Origin: Pirellulales bacterium
GTDB lineage: Bacteria; Planctomycetota; Planctomycetia; Pirellulales; JAICIG01
Reading direction: 5' to 3'
Assembly: GCA_035533075.1 (NCBI GenBank)
Contig: DATLUO010000221.1
Coordinates: 1-64,000 of the forward strand
DNA length: 64,000 nucleotides
Shown here: positions 55,939 through 64,000 of the stretch, one piece after another
Numbering within the stretch: position 1 is the first letter of the stretch
How the letters are laid out: each line of letters starts with the position of its first letter
Notes under the pieces: generated by a model
What the model saw: the letters and a program-made list of their open reading frames with translations, nothing else
What the model was told of the DNA's origin: nothing
The model's database searches: none
Position numbers and translations under genes: made by a program

Positions 55939-57972
55939 TCACATATTCATCGGGAACAAGACGCGCGACTCCAGGAAGCCGAACGCGTCGTGGAATAACC
56001 AATAGCCGACCGATGTGCGGCCGCAGTACACGCGGGCCTTCACGTTCGCGCCCGGACGAAGCAAGGCAGCGTGTTGCTCTTTGTCGATTTTCACCTTGAT
56101 CATCACGACGCTGCCGTCTTCGCCGTGGACCTCGGCGCTTTCGTGAACCTCGGCGATTTTGCCTTCGTAGTTCGTGCCCGGCTCCGTCGCCAGGTGGTAG
56201 GTGACGGGCAGGTCCGGCCCGCGGTCCTTCTGGGCCCACACGATGTGCCCCATGCGGTCTTCGGGCGTGTCGAGCTCGAGCTGCCAGTCTCCGCTGTCGT
56301 CGGCCACGGTCAACAGCGCGTCGCCCGGCTTCACGGGCCGCGCGAGCAGGTCTTTTTCGAAGTCCCACGTGGTAATCAGGCCGTCAATGGGACTGGTGAT
56401 CTTCGTTTTTTCTTTTTTCTCTTCGAGCAGAGCCAGTTGCCGCCGGAAGCTCTTGACTTCCACGTCGTGCTCGGAAATCTCCCGCTCGGCGGCGGATTTG
56501 GCGTCTTGATCGTCGTTGCGAGAGACGCGGCTGTTTCGAGCGTGCAACGCCGCGAACAACGATTCCTGCGCATGCTCTAGCTTGCCGCGCACGTCTTCGA
56601 GGGCCACGTCGAGATCGGTGCTCTTCATTTCGACGAGTACCTGGCCCTTGTGGACGTGCTGCCCGTGCTTCACCAGTATGCGCTCGATCGTGCCGTCGGT
56701 GGTGGCAAACACCTCGCGGCGGACCACCGGCTGCAGCTTGCCTTCGCTGGTGAAGCTGAAATCGATCGGGTAGATGAACAGGAACAGCAGCACCAGCAGG
56801 ACGGCCACGGAAATGGAAATGGTCTTGGGCAGCGTGCGCGCCTCGACCACCCACTTCGCCTTGCCGATCGTGCGCCACACCGGCATCAAGAACAGGCTGT
56901 TGTGCTCCAGCGCGTTGGCCAGCGCCAGCGAGCTATGATCGCAGACCACGTTCACGCGCTGCACCATTCCTTCGCGCGGCCGAGCGTCTTCGATTTGTTC
57001 GACCACCAGCGCGCCGATCGTCTCCGGTTCTTCGGCCTCTTCGTCGGTGGGGTCGATCACGGCACGCTTCAAGGGCAGAACGGCCACGTGCTTGGAGTGC
57101 GATTCATCGACGTAGGCCTGCACGGCGTCTTCGACCTGCGGGGCCAGGTCGCTGGTGTCGCCCGAATACCACAGCGGCTCACCCGCCATCACCACGGCAC
57201 TAGTCAGCTTGTTCAGCAGCGCGATGACGTTCGAGCGTTTGTCGAAAGTGTCCTGTCCGCTGACCGCTTCGATTTTGCACTTGCGGCCGTGGCGAATGGC
57301 CACGCTGACGCGGTCGCACTCGATCAAGCGGCGGCCCTCGTTGGCGATGGTGTAAGAGGTTTCACGCGGGTCGAGACTAGTGTGGGCCACGCGGCTGAAG
57401 TTTTCGAGTTGGTTCCAGAGCGTTTGGCGGTCGGTAAAGTGCCGCAACTGGCGGTTCTTCAGATAATCGCTGGCCAGCTCGCACATCTGCAGCAGGAACT
57501 TCAAGTATCCGCGCTGCGTGGTGGGAGGGGCGCCGGGACGCTGAAAGACCTCGATCACCCCCTTCGACTCCTGATCGACCTTGATCGGTCCGAGAATCAG
57601 CAGGAAATCGGTGGGGTTGCCGGGCTGGTTTCCGTCGCCTTCGCCCGAATGGGGCGTGATCAGAGCGCCTTCGCCGGCGGCCATCGTCTTTTGCAACAGC
57701 AAGCCGTGCTTTTGCAGGTTAGGCTGATTGTCGGCCAGACGGGTTTCGCGGAAATTGATCTGGTATTGCAACTCCAGCGCGCCGCCCTCGCCCAGGATCC
57801 AGACCGCGCCGCCGGCCGCAGCCAAGGCCGACACGACCCGGTCGAGGAAGGCGCCATAAAACTCACGAGCGTTGACGTCCTGCTTGGCAAGCTGGGCAAT
57901 CTCGACCACCAGCCCGCGGATCTGGTTCTTGGTTTGTTCGATGAGATGCGGGTCGACTTGTTCGGTGCTCAT
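55939..57972 (-). CDS. GAF-domain HlyD-family membrane adaptor
   Basis: A 677-aa protein. Two GAF-like sensor domains occupy about 35-190 (AAGGAVWILGEGGALELQYQ) and 205-370 (IECDRVSVAIRHGRKCKIEA, ETIGALVVEQIED). One membrane helix follows (TISISVAVLLVLLFLFIYPI, about 380-400), then a HlyD adaptor: FTSEGKLQPVVRREVFATTD, ILVKHGQHVHKGQVLVEMKS, a coiled coil and ITSPIDGLITTWDFEKDLLA. The cytoplasmic GAF pair suggests that export is gated by a small ligand or redox signal. First gene of the cassette. Confidence 0.87.
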   Translation of the reverse strand: MSTEQVDPHLIEQTKNQIRGLVVEIAQLAKQDVNAREFYGAFLDRVVSALAAAGGAVWILGEGGALELQYQINFRETRLADNQPNLQKHGLLLQKTMAAGEGALITPHSGEGDGNQPGNPTDFLLILGPIKVDQESKGVIEVFQRPGAPPTTQRGYLKFLLQMCELASDYLKNRQLRHFTDRQTLWNQLENFSRVAHTSLDPRETSYTIANEGRRLIECDRVSVAIRHGRKCKIEAVSGQDTFDKRSNVIALLNKLTSAVVMAGEPLWYSGDTSDLAPQVEDAVQAYVDESHSKHVAVLPLKRAVIDPTDEEAEEPETIGALVVEQIEDARPREGMVQRVNVVCDHSSLALANALEHNSLFLMPVWRTIGKAKWVVEARTLPKTISISVAVLLVLLFLFIYPIDFSFTSEGKLQPVVRREVFATTDGTIERILVKHGQHVHKGQVLVEMKSTDLDVALEDVRGKLEHAQESLFAALHARNSRVSRNDDQDAKSAAEREISEHDVEVKSFRRQLALLEEKKEKTKITSPIDGLITTWDFEKDLLARPVKPGDALLTVADDSGDWQLELDTPEDRMGHIVWAQKDRGPDLPVTYHLATEPGTNYEGKIAEVHESAEVHGEDGSVVMIKVKIDKEQHAALLRPGANVKARVYCGRTSVGYWLFHDAFGFLESRVLFPMNM

Positions 57973-58215
57973 GCCGGATGGTGCTCTTCAAGCCTGACGT
58001 GCGTGGAAATAACAATATCCCAGGGTTATTCAGCCTAGCCGCTTTCTCGACCCCGGTCTAGCGCTTTTGGCTGTGCAATCATAGTTTAAGCCGTGGAAAA
58101 AAGCTCCCAAGACGTCACGACTTGCGCCATCGGCCTTTTCGCTATCGCCGGCAAAGCACAGGCTGCACGCTCGCCGGAGTTGCCCCGGCCGCTCGCGGGA
58201 AACTAGACTGGCGTG

Positions 58216-58791
58216 ATGCGGGTCTTGCTGGCGGATTACGATTGGGCCTCGGTGTCGCCGCCCGCGGCGGTCGCTTTTTTTCTTTTGCAACTTGTGCGCC
58301 AGACGGCGGTTGCGGGTCATGAACTTCGCAGACTTGTGCCCAATGCTACGGATGCGGGCAAGGACTTCGAGGCGGGTCGCCGCGAGTGGCGGCGACGACT
58401 CGACCGCGAAGTGCGGGAATTCGACCCACAAATCGTCCACGTGCAGGGCATCGGCATGATTGGACATCTGGTCTTGGAAAGCGGGCTGCCCTACCTCTTA
58501 TCGACCTGGGGGCACGAGGTGCCCGAATGTCAGCGGGACGGGCGGTTGTACGATCTTGCGCGACAGGTGTTGGAAAACGCGGGTCGGGTGCTGGTTGACG
58601 GGCAAGCGACGCGCCGCGCGGTGGAGGCGGCATTTGGAGAGCCAGAGCGGCCGATTGTCTGCCTGGCCGACCGGGGCTGGCCGGCCATTTCAGCCTTGCC
58701 CGCCGAGAAGGTGGCGCCCTCGCTGGATTGGCTGTGGGGGATCTATCGGGAGATTGTGGACCGGCGTGCGGGGATTTTCCAGGGGGAATAG
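58216..58791 (+). CDS. Truncated GT4-like glycosyltransferase N-terminal domain
   Basis: A 191-aa protein starting at ATG 58216 (a GTG lies one codon earlier). MRVLLADYDWASVSPPAAVA and FDPQIVHVQGIGMIGHLVLE followed by GLPYLLSTWGHEV match the acceptor-binding N-terminal Rossmann domain of GT-B family 4 enzymes. The sugar-nucleotide-binding C-terminal domain with its E-x7-E motif is missing. The C terminus (LDWLWGIYREIVDRRAGIF) looks like the natural last helix, so an internal deletion is as likely as a 3' loss. Probably non-catalytic alone. Confidence 0.6.
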   Translation: MRVLLADYDWASVSPPAAVAFFLLQLVRQTAVAGHELRRLVPNATDAGKDFEAGRREWRRRLDREVREFDPQIVHVQGIGMIGHLVLESGLPYLLSTWGHEVPECQRDGRLYDLARQVLENAGRVLVDGQATRRAVEAAFGEPERPIVCLADRGWPAISALPAEKVAPSLDWLWGIYREIVDRRAGIFQGE

Positions 58792-58824
58792 CGACCGTGA
58801 TACTTCACGCGGCGAGGTGACCGA

Positions 58825-58947
58825 TGACTCCACCAACCGCACGGCGAGGGAGCGTCGGGCACGGCCGGCCAGGAGGTCGTTCGGTTAGCCCTCCGGTGTT
58901 AGCCGCTTGTATTCGCCGGCCAGGCAGAGGGAAACGTCGTTGCGATA
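58825..58947. repeat. Duplicated fragments of the 60.9-62.0 kb region
   Basis: 58828-58880 (from ccaaccgcacggcgag through ggccggccaggaggtcgtt) matches 60948-61008. 58885-58947 (from ttagccctccggtg to cgtcgttgcgatac) matches 61983-62046, the last codons of the penicillin acylase gene. The two pieces are joined directly here but lie about 1 kb apart at the source. Confidence 0.75.
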
Positions 58948-58970
58948 CCCGGGCGATTGGGTTCGACGCA

Positions 58971-60013
58971 TCAATCGTCCTGGGAGAGAGGAATCGCGTC
59001 GTTTGCCGACGGAGTGCATAAGGCCCGCAGCACGGCCGGGTCAATCTTGTTCGAGATGGCGTGCGTGTGGCCGTCGGCGAAGACGAACTGCGTGACATTG
59101 GCAAGCGGGCCGCCGAAGCTGTTCGGCATCTGGCCGATGCCGGCGGCCGGGTCGCGCCAGTTGACCGGGTCGCCCCACGGGCGAGGCTGAAAGGTGGCTT
59201 CGCCGCACAGGATCGTTTTGGCCGCGCCGTCGGTAATTCTGTCGCGCGTCCATTTTCGCGAACCGCCCAACAAGTATGCGTTGCCTGCGTAGCCGGAAAG
59301 CCCGTAACCGTTCTTGTCTCGTAGCGGGCCGAGTTTGGGATGCATATAAACCGGCGGATGTTGGCTGAACGCCCAATGGTTTTCCGGGGCATCCCACGGT
59401 AGCGACCGATCCAACCGATCGTAAAGAGGCTTTTGTTCGACGAATGGCAGGAGATACGTCTGCCAGCCATGCTGTGGCCAGCCGCCTTGATCGAAGGTTG
59501 CGCCAGCCGGAAAGGCGCGGTTGACATCATGGTAGGTCAACAGTCCCAGACCGACCTGCTTCAAGTTGTTATTGGACTGGGATCGGTAAGCGGCCTCCAT
59601 GGAATAGGTAAAAAGCCGCTGTTTCGAGGTCAGCAGCCATCCGGTTTGGTGGACGATTCCAACAATGCCGATCCCCGATGCGAACATCAGCACGACGCTG
59701 CCGATGACGCCGACCGTCCAACGCGGCGACCATCGCTTCGGCGGCTGCCCGTCGCATTCTGGGCGCCGGATGTTCGCGTAAAGCCAGCGCATGAACGCGT
59801 GCGTCGCTACGACCAGACCGATAAGGCACAGAGCCCCCGTCGCCAGGCCCGACACATTGAACGTCATCTGAGGAACCACGCGCCTGACGAAGCCAATCCA
59901 GCCAAAGCACGCGTAGAACGCGAGGAGGGCCGGGAGCGAAACCCTCCGCAGGCTAAGAGAAGAACGGCCACACAGCAGAGCACCGCCCATATTACGACGC
60001 GCGGCGCCTCCAT
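58971..60013 (-). CDS. DUF1559-type membrane protein with probable N-terminal frameshift
   Basis: The DUF1559 region is clear: NNNLKQVGLGLLTYHDVNRA, FPAGATFD, GWQTYLLPFVEQKPLYDRLD, RDRITDGAAKTILCGEA and FADGHTHAISNKIDPAVLRA. Three membrane helices precede it (LPALLAFYACFGWIGFV, LATGALCLIGLVVATHAFMR, VGVIGSVVLMFASGIGIVGI) instead of the usual prepilin-type N terminus. The best start is ATG 60011-60013, which overlaps the upstream TGA (TGATG) and begins MEAPRVVIWAVLCCVAVLL. That start is in another frame from the DUF1559 part, so a single-base shift near 59950 is likely. Otherwise the gene starts at ATG 59990, without a good ribosome-binding site. Confidence 0.65.
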
Positions 60014-60792
60014 CAGTCAGGTCTCGGCGGACCGTAGGTGAGATCGATGTCGCCCAACCGCCCCACAACGCCGCCCGCCGTCAGTGCTAGCTGCCGGTCA
60101 TGAAAAACGGCCGGCTCCAACGCCACCAACCGCGTGTCGGCTTTGGCAATTGTCCCGCCGAAAAAGAGATACCTCATGCCAGAGGCGTCAGGCACGCGCC
60201 AAAGGTCGTCGGCCAAGCCTGATGACTCGATATCGACGGGCAACTGTCCCTCGTGCTGCTTGGCATATTGCCATAATGCGTCACGGAGCATTGCCAGCTT
60301 TTCCAGGCGAGCGGCGTAAACGTGGTCGTCCGCCGGTTTCTCTTCCGGTGGACCGGCTGCAAGCTTGTAAGTCAGCCCGTTCTTTTGCCAAGCGCCGGGC
60401 GTCATCAATTCGCGAGCGCCGGAAATCATCGTGAGCACCAACAAAAACATCAGCCCCCAAATCAAGGTCAGCCCAACGGATTTGGCGTAGGTCAGCCGCG
60501 GCAAGCGCGCAAGCTCGCGCAGGACGCCATTCCAAAGCAATTGGATAAACCAGGCACAAACGAGAAAGCCGACCAGGAAAAACGAAATGGCCTCCAGCCG
60601 GAGGCTGGCGATGTCGGTGAAGGTGAGGCCGGGCATTCCGGCCAGGGCGACGGACGGCACTGCTACGATCGCCAGGACCGCCAGCAGCAGCCTTCGGACA
60701 TCGCGCTGCGGCACATAACGCAGCGGGCGCGCAAGGACGTAGCAGTTGGATCGTATAGAGTGCGTTGACACATTCCGCCGACGGTTTGCCAT
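60013..60792 (-). CDS. Membrane protein coupled to the DUF1559 gene
   Basis: A 259-aa protein. Start ATG 60790-60792 with AAAGGTG upstream. Three hydrophobic segments (LLLAVLAIVAVPSVALAG, AISFFLVGFLVCAWFIQLLW, SVGLTLIWGLMFLLVLTMIS) are followed by an extracytoplasmic domain with KLAMLRDALWQYAKQHEGQL and MRYLFFGGTIAKADTRLVAL. The YAKQHEGQLP stretch resembles the post-helix region of type II pseudopilins, as does the partner gene. I know no family name. Its stop overlaps the next start (TGATG). Confidence 0.6.
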   Translation of the reverse strand: MANRRRNVSTHSIRSNCYVLARPLRYVPQRDVRRLLLAVLAIVAVPSVALAGMPGLTFTDIASLRLEAISFFLVGFLVCAWFIQLLWNGVLRELARLPRLTYAKSVGLTLIWGLMFLLVLTMISGARELMTPGAWQKNGLTYKLAAGPPEEKPADDHVYAARLEKLAMLRDALWQYAKQHEGQLPVDIESSGLADDLWRVPDASGMRYLFFGGTIAKADTRLVALEPAVFHDRQLALTAGGVVGRLGDIDLTYGPPRPD

Positions 60793-61052
60793 CGCGACAC
60801 CTTTGACAGGCAAGGAAAAACGATGCCAGAGTCATTGTAACATTGCCGGGCGGCTTCGTGGAGCGATCGACCTCGTCGACGCGCACCAACGACAGTTTCA
60901 CGGGACCAGGTGGGGGGTGATCACCAATTCGTTGGCGATCTCCCCCAACCGCACGGCGAGCCCGCGTCGGGCAAGGCCGGCCAGGAGGCCCGCCGGGCGG
61001 TCGTTGCGCGGCGCCAACGGGCGACGCGCGACACGCCGCGAGAGGAGATTCT
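60793..61052. other. Divergent gap with the source copy of a duplicated fragment
   Basis: It separates the minus-strand membrane pair from the plus-strand 68-aa gene. 60948-61008 is repeated at 58828-58880. A GAGGAG site for the 68-aa gene ends the gap. No other feature seen. Confidence 0.5.
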
Positions 61053-61259
61053 ATGAATCGGAATGAGCCCTTGCCCGACGAGCAAATGCGCAGCGAATAC
61101 GACCCTTCCATACTCAAGGGCGGTGTTCGCGGCAAGTACTTCCATCGCTACCGAAGCAGGACCAACCTTGCCCTGCTGGCGCCCGACGTTCGCGCCGCGT
61201 TTCCGACCGATGAGGCCGTCAACGAAGCGCTGCGGTCGCTGATGAAAGCCAAGGTTTGA
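61053..61259 (+). CDS. Small antitoxin-like protein
   Basis: A 68-aa protein with GAGGAG before its ATG. SEYDPSILKGGVRGKYFHRY followed by RSRTNLALLAPDVRAAFPTD and VNEALRSLMKA matches a common small family (EYDFS...GVRGKY...VVLLDPDVAxxFPDSxxVNEALR) often found beside toxin genes. No toxin gene is adjacent here, so it is an orphan. The family role is inferred, not proven. Confidence 0.7.
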   Translation: MNRNEPLPDEQMRSEYDPSILKGGVRGKYFHRYRSRTNLALLAPDVRAAFPTDEAVNEALRSLMKAKV

Positions 61260-61319
61260 TATGCCCGTCGCTTTCCGGCCCCAGGCATCGCTCGATGTAC
61301 GCTGATGGGTCTCCCCTGA

Positions 61320-61841
61320 TCAGCCCTTGCCCGGCCGGCGCCTGGTTCGCCCAGTGTCGGCGGACCCGGCGTCGAGCAATTCGCCGACTTTGATGCCCAG
61401 CGCGGCGGCCATGGCAATCAGGTGATCCAGGCCGGGGTTGCTGACCACACCCAACTCGTAAGCGGACCATTGCGGCTGGGTTAGCCCGGCGATCGCCGCC
61501 GCGTCGGCTTGCGTTAATCCGGCCGCCTGGCGACGGTGGCGGAGCGATGCCGCAAAGTGCGCCTTGATGCTTCCGGCGACCCGGGGAAGTCGATCGGCCA
61601 CTTGCGCGCGGCGCGCCTGTACCAAGGCCTCGTACTCTTTGAGTTTTTGGCGCAGGCGCTCGTAGTCGGCCAGCAGTTTGTCGAGCTTGCGCACCGCCGG
61701 CAACAACCCAGCGGCTCGGCCTTGCGCTTCATGTGCTGGATATGCTGCCGGCTTATGGACCGCTCGGCGCAAATCTGCGGCATGGGCTTGCCTCGCGCGA
61801 TGTCGCCTGCCTCTATCAAGGCTGCCGACCCGTTTCGGCAT
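61320..61841 (-). CDS. XRE-type helix-turn-helix protein, probably with two compensating frameshifts
   Basis: The C-terminal domain is a clear Cro/C1-type HTH: HFAASLRHRRQAAGLTQADA, AAIAGLTQPQWSAYELG, HLIAMAAALGIKVGELLD. Before it lies a coiled coil (KLLADYERLRQKLKEYEAL). The N-terminal part reads well only by starting MPKRVGSL (ATG 61839-61841), moving to another frame for IEAGDIARGKPMPQICAERS and ISRQHIQHMKRKAEPLG (about 61815 to 61705), then returning to LLPAVRKLDKLL. In the uninterrupted frame this stretch is Arg/His/Ala-rich and not protein-like. Two opposite single-base shifts would explain it. Confidence 0.6.
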   Translation of the reverse strand: MPKRVGSLDRGRRHRARQAHAADLRRAVHKPAAYPAHEAQGRAAGLLPAVRKLDKLLADYERLRQKLKEYEALVQARRAQVADRLPRVAGSIKAHFAASLRHRRQAAGLTQADAAAIAGLTQPQWSAYELGVVSNPGLDHLIAMAAALGIKVGELLDAGSADTGRTRRRPGKG

Positions 61842-61920
61842 TGTCAGGGCTGCGGCGGGGAGCGAAAAAAGGGGCGCTGCGTCGGAGCAACGGACCACTC
61901 GCATCAGCCACGTCGCTAAC

Positions 61921-61960
61921 GGTGGGCCGGCGCTCGCAAGCTCGCTGGTCCCACCCTACC
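61921..61960. repeat. Dispersed repeat family A (half-copy)
   Basis: ggtgggccggcgctcgcaag followed by ctcgctggtcccaccctacc. It lies just after the stop of the penicillin acylase gene and before the HTH gene. Same orientation as the right arm at 54948-54980. Confidence 0.85.
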
Positions 61961-61982
61961 GCGTCGGTGACGCGGGCCGGAC

Positions 61983-64000
61983 TTAGCCATCCGGTGCCAG
62001 CCGCTTGTATTCGCCGGCCAGCCAGAGGGGAACGTCGTTGCGATACCAGCGCGAAAACCAACTCTCCTGTGGGCCGCCGGGAAGGTTCGTCCAGGCTTCG
62101 TCGCTGCCCAGATCGGTCACGAAATGATAGGAGGGGGCGAACGTCGTCTCACGCTTCGCCGAGCGAAGCAAGTGGCCCTGAAACGGCGTGGCGTGGCAGC
62201 CGAGCATCGGCAGCTCCTGCGAGTGCATGCCCAACGCGCGGCCCACGAACTGGCTCTCGAAATAGCGGTTCGTGAACTTGAAGGCGTTGGTCTGCGACCA
62301 GGGCTGATCGACTTCGCCCGACAGCTTGGCCGCCGCCGTGCGAATCAGCTTTCCCTTCTCGCCGCTCTGCCACCACAATGACTCGTCCTTTTTCAACAGC
62401 CGGTCGATGCAGGTGACCACCATCATCGAGAAGCCGGCCCGCGAGCAAAGATAGAGCACCCGCCGCCAGCCGATGCCCTGCCCGAAAACCTCCAACAGCA
62501 CGTTGCGGAAAAGCCGCTGAAACAGCGTGGCCTCCGTACTTTCCGGGTTGTATCGGCAGTCCCAGCCGGCCAGCCGCTCTTTGATCGCTCCCTCCGGCAG
62601 GTGCGGCAAAAAAACTTGCAGCAGATCGCGGGCCTGCGTGCTCACCACGTCGTATTGCACCGATTGCATGTCGCTCAGCGTGGCGCCGCTCAGCTCGCGG
62701 AGCCGTTCGTCGATGCGCCGGCGGCGATAATCGGGCAACACCTGCGAGACGAGCCGCGGGCCGCCCGGCTGGTTGATGTCTTCGTTGGCGCTGGCCACGT
62801 AGCCCTCCGGCGGATCGTAGAGCCGCGGCAGCTCGGCCGTCGGCACCCAGCCTTGCCAATGGTTCGCCGGGTCCCAGGCCGGTATCGGCAAGATGCCGCT
62901 GTAGGGCGGCGGACGGCGCGGAAAGCGGCCGTTGGCCTGCCAGCCGATGTGCCCGTCGCGGTCGGCAAAAATCCAGCACAGCGTCGGCTGCGGACAGTCG
63001 CGCACCAGGTCCATCGCTTCGCTCGTGCCTTGGCAAGCGGCGAGGCGCAGCCAGGTGGCGATCGAGCCGCCTGCCCCTTCCGAGTCGCCCGACCAGGCCG
63101 TCGACAGGCAAAGTCCGCTGCTCGGGTCGGGCTCGCACTCCAGCGTGCCGACCTCGTTGAAATAAACCGGCATGATTTCGGCGTCGTCGCCCTTGCGCTC
63201 GATCCGTTCCAGCCGCACGTTGAAGTCGTGCCACTCGTCGCCGCGCCGATACTGCCACCCGTCGCCGCCCGGCCGGCAATCTTCGATGAAATAGTCGGAG
63301 ATGTCGCCCTTCAGGTAAGTGACGCCCCAGGCCAGGCGTTCGGTGCGTGCCACGGCGAACAAGGGGCAGCCGGGCAGCGTGGCGCCCATCAGGTAGTGGT
63401 CGCCCCACTCAAGCACGGCTTCATACCAGATGGCCGGCAAGCGGTTCACCTCCAGGTGCGGATCGGAGGCCAGCAGGGCATGGCCGCTGGCGCTGCGGCC
63501 CGGCGCGATGGCCCAGGCGTTGCTGCCGGCCAGACGCGGCAAATCGGTGATCCGTTCCAGAGCTTCGTCCGAGAGACGGCTGGCGATCTTGATCCGCTCA
63601 AGCAGGTCGAAGTCGGCGTGGTCCAACAGCGGCGAAAAAAGCTCTCGCAGCTTGTCGCGATCGACGCCCGCCTGGATCAACTCCAACAGCAGCCGCTCGT
63701 TCTGCTGCTGACTGACCACCAACCCCGCGTAATTGAGCAGGTTGCCGATCAACAGCACGGCCTGCTGGTTCCAGGGGTGCGGACGAAAGCCCACGGCCCA
63801 CATCGGCAGCGAGCGGCCGCTCGTCTTCATGCCGTCGTTCACGCCTTCGCAATAGGCCGTCAGATAGCCGAAGATCAGGTCGTCGAGCCGGGCGATCTCG
63901 CGCTCCAGGTTGCGGTCGAGGCCGATGCGGCGGAAGAAGCGATCGGTCTCGACCAGTTCCGGCTGGTTGGCGATCAGCTCGGCCGAGCGTCCCCCGGCCG
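61983..64000 (-). CDS. Penicillin acylase family protein (partial, N terminus beyond window)
   Basis: An Ntn-hydrolase precursor; about 672 residues are visible and the start lies beyond 64000. The nucleophile Ser that begins the beta subunit is in LAGSNAWAIAPG, the classic G-S-N autocleavage site. DPHLEVNRLPAIWYEA, CPLFAVARTERLAWGVTYLK and YVASANEDIN are typical of the beta subunit. The part before Ser is alpha subunit (FFRRIGLDRNLEREIARLDD, YCEGVNDGM). These enzymes hydrolyse amides such as acyl-homoserine lactones or beta-lactam side chains. The frame remains open to the window end. Its last codons are duplicated at 58885-58947. Confidence 0.9.
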   Translation of the reverse strand, partial: AGGRSAELIANQPELVETDRFFRRIGLDRNLEREIARLDDLIFGYLTAYCEGVNDGMKTSGRSLPMWAVGFRPHPWNQQAVLLIGNLLNYAGLVVSQQQNERLLLELIQAGVDRDKLRELFSPLLDHADFDLLERIKIASRLSDEALERITDLPRLAGSNAWAIAPGRSASGHALLASDPHLEVNRLPAIWYEAVLEWGDHYLMGATLPGCPLFAVARTERLAWGVTYLKGDISDYFIEDCRPGGDGWQYRRGDEWHDFNVRLERIERKGDDAEIMPVYFNEVGTLECEPDPSSGLCLSTAWSGDSEGAGGSIATWLRLAACQGTSEAMDLVRDCPQPTLCWIFADRDGHIGWQANGRFPRRPPPYSGILPIPAWDPANHWQGWVPTAELPRLYDPPEGYVASANEDINQPGGPRLVSQVLPDYRRRRIDERLRELSGATLSDMQSVQYDVVSTQARDLLQVFLPHLPEGAIKERLAGWDCRYNPESTEATLFQRLFRNVLLEVFGQGIGWRRVLYLCSRAGFSMMVVTCIDRLLKKDESLWWQSGEKGKLIRTAAAKLSGEVDQPWSQTNAFKFTNRYFESQFVGRALGMHSQELPMLGCHATPFQGHLLRSAKRETTFAPSYHFVTDLGSDEAWTNLPGGPQESWFSRWYRNDVPLWLAGEYKRLAPDG

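Overview
The window looks like chromosomal DNA of a planctomycete, probably of the order Pirellulales. The evidence is high GC content, a protein with an N-terminal LEPR-XLL-type motif (seen here as LEQRSLLSA), a DUF1559-type protein, a DUF4058 protein, an ECF sigma factor followed by a giant Hanks-type Ser/Thr kinase, and multi-kilobase secreted repeat proteins. I found no rRNA, tRNA, CRISPR array or intact insertion sequence. The mobile-looking DNA consists of small palindromic (MITE- or REP-like) repeats that recur across the window, some of them inside reading frames.

Layout. 0.1-12 kb: a polar amino-acid ABC ATPase; a minus-strand operon (TIM-barrel isomerase, hydroxyacid dehydrogenase, small basic protein, C39-like peptidase); a PEBP-like protein and oligoendopeptidase F; PgpA; DUF4058; a sulfite/nitrite reductase translationally coupled to a small membrane protein; a YpmS-like anchored protein; and a LigD-phosphoesterase-like protein that overlaps its convergent neighbour. 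12-15 kb: a ParE-type toxin-antitoxin pair, an unassigned conserved enzyme, and a gap with strong hairpins. 15-34 kb: the most distinctive part, with an ECF sigma factor, a 2307-aa kinase/beta-helix/LRR protein, an array of 45-bp repeats, and a 3652-aa surface protein (LEPR-XLL, tandem repeats, CARDB, PPC, RHS/YD, DUF11, four Fn3, DUF4214). The kinase and the giant protein share an almost perfectly conserved two-block promoter-like sequence. 34-48 kb: a zinc-ribbon/terpenoid-cyclase-fold protein, a HEAT-like protein, an alpha/beta hydrolase, the MFS - DUF4038 - PEP-hydrolase-like - queA operon, an S41 protease and typA. 48-64 kb: glnE, pncA, a three-gene HlyD-family export cassette (GAF-HlyD, HlyD, PqqD-M50-HlyD), a truncated glycosyltransferase, a DUF1559 pair with a likely frameshift, an HTH gene with two apparent compensating frameshifts, and the 3' part of a penicillin acylase.

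How the genes may work together. The sigma factor probably drives the kinase gene and the giant-protein gene through the shared promoter. The kinase carries an HxxxCxxC anti-sigma-like motif at its N terminus and an apparently extracytoplasmic beta-helix/LRR sensor. The HlyD/M50 cassette is a candidate envelope export or processing machine, but nothing in the window ties it directly to the giant protein. Functional calls rest on motif recognition by eye; no database search was run.
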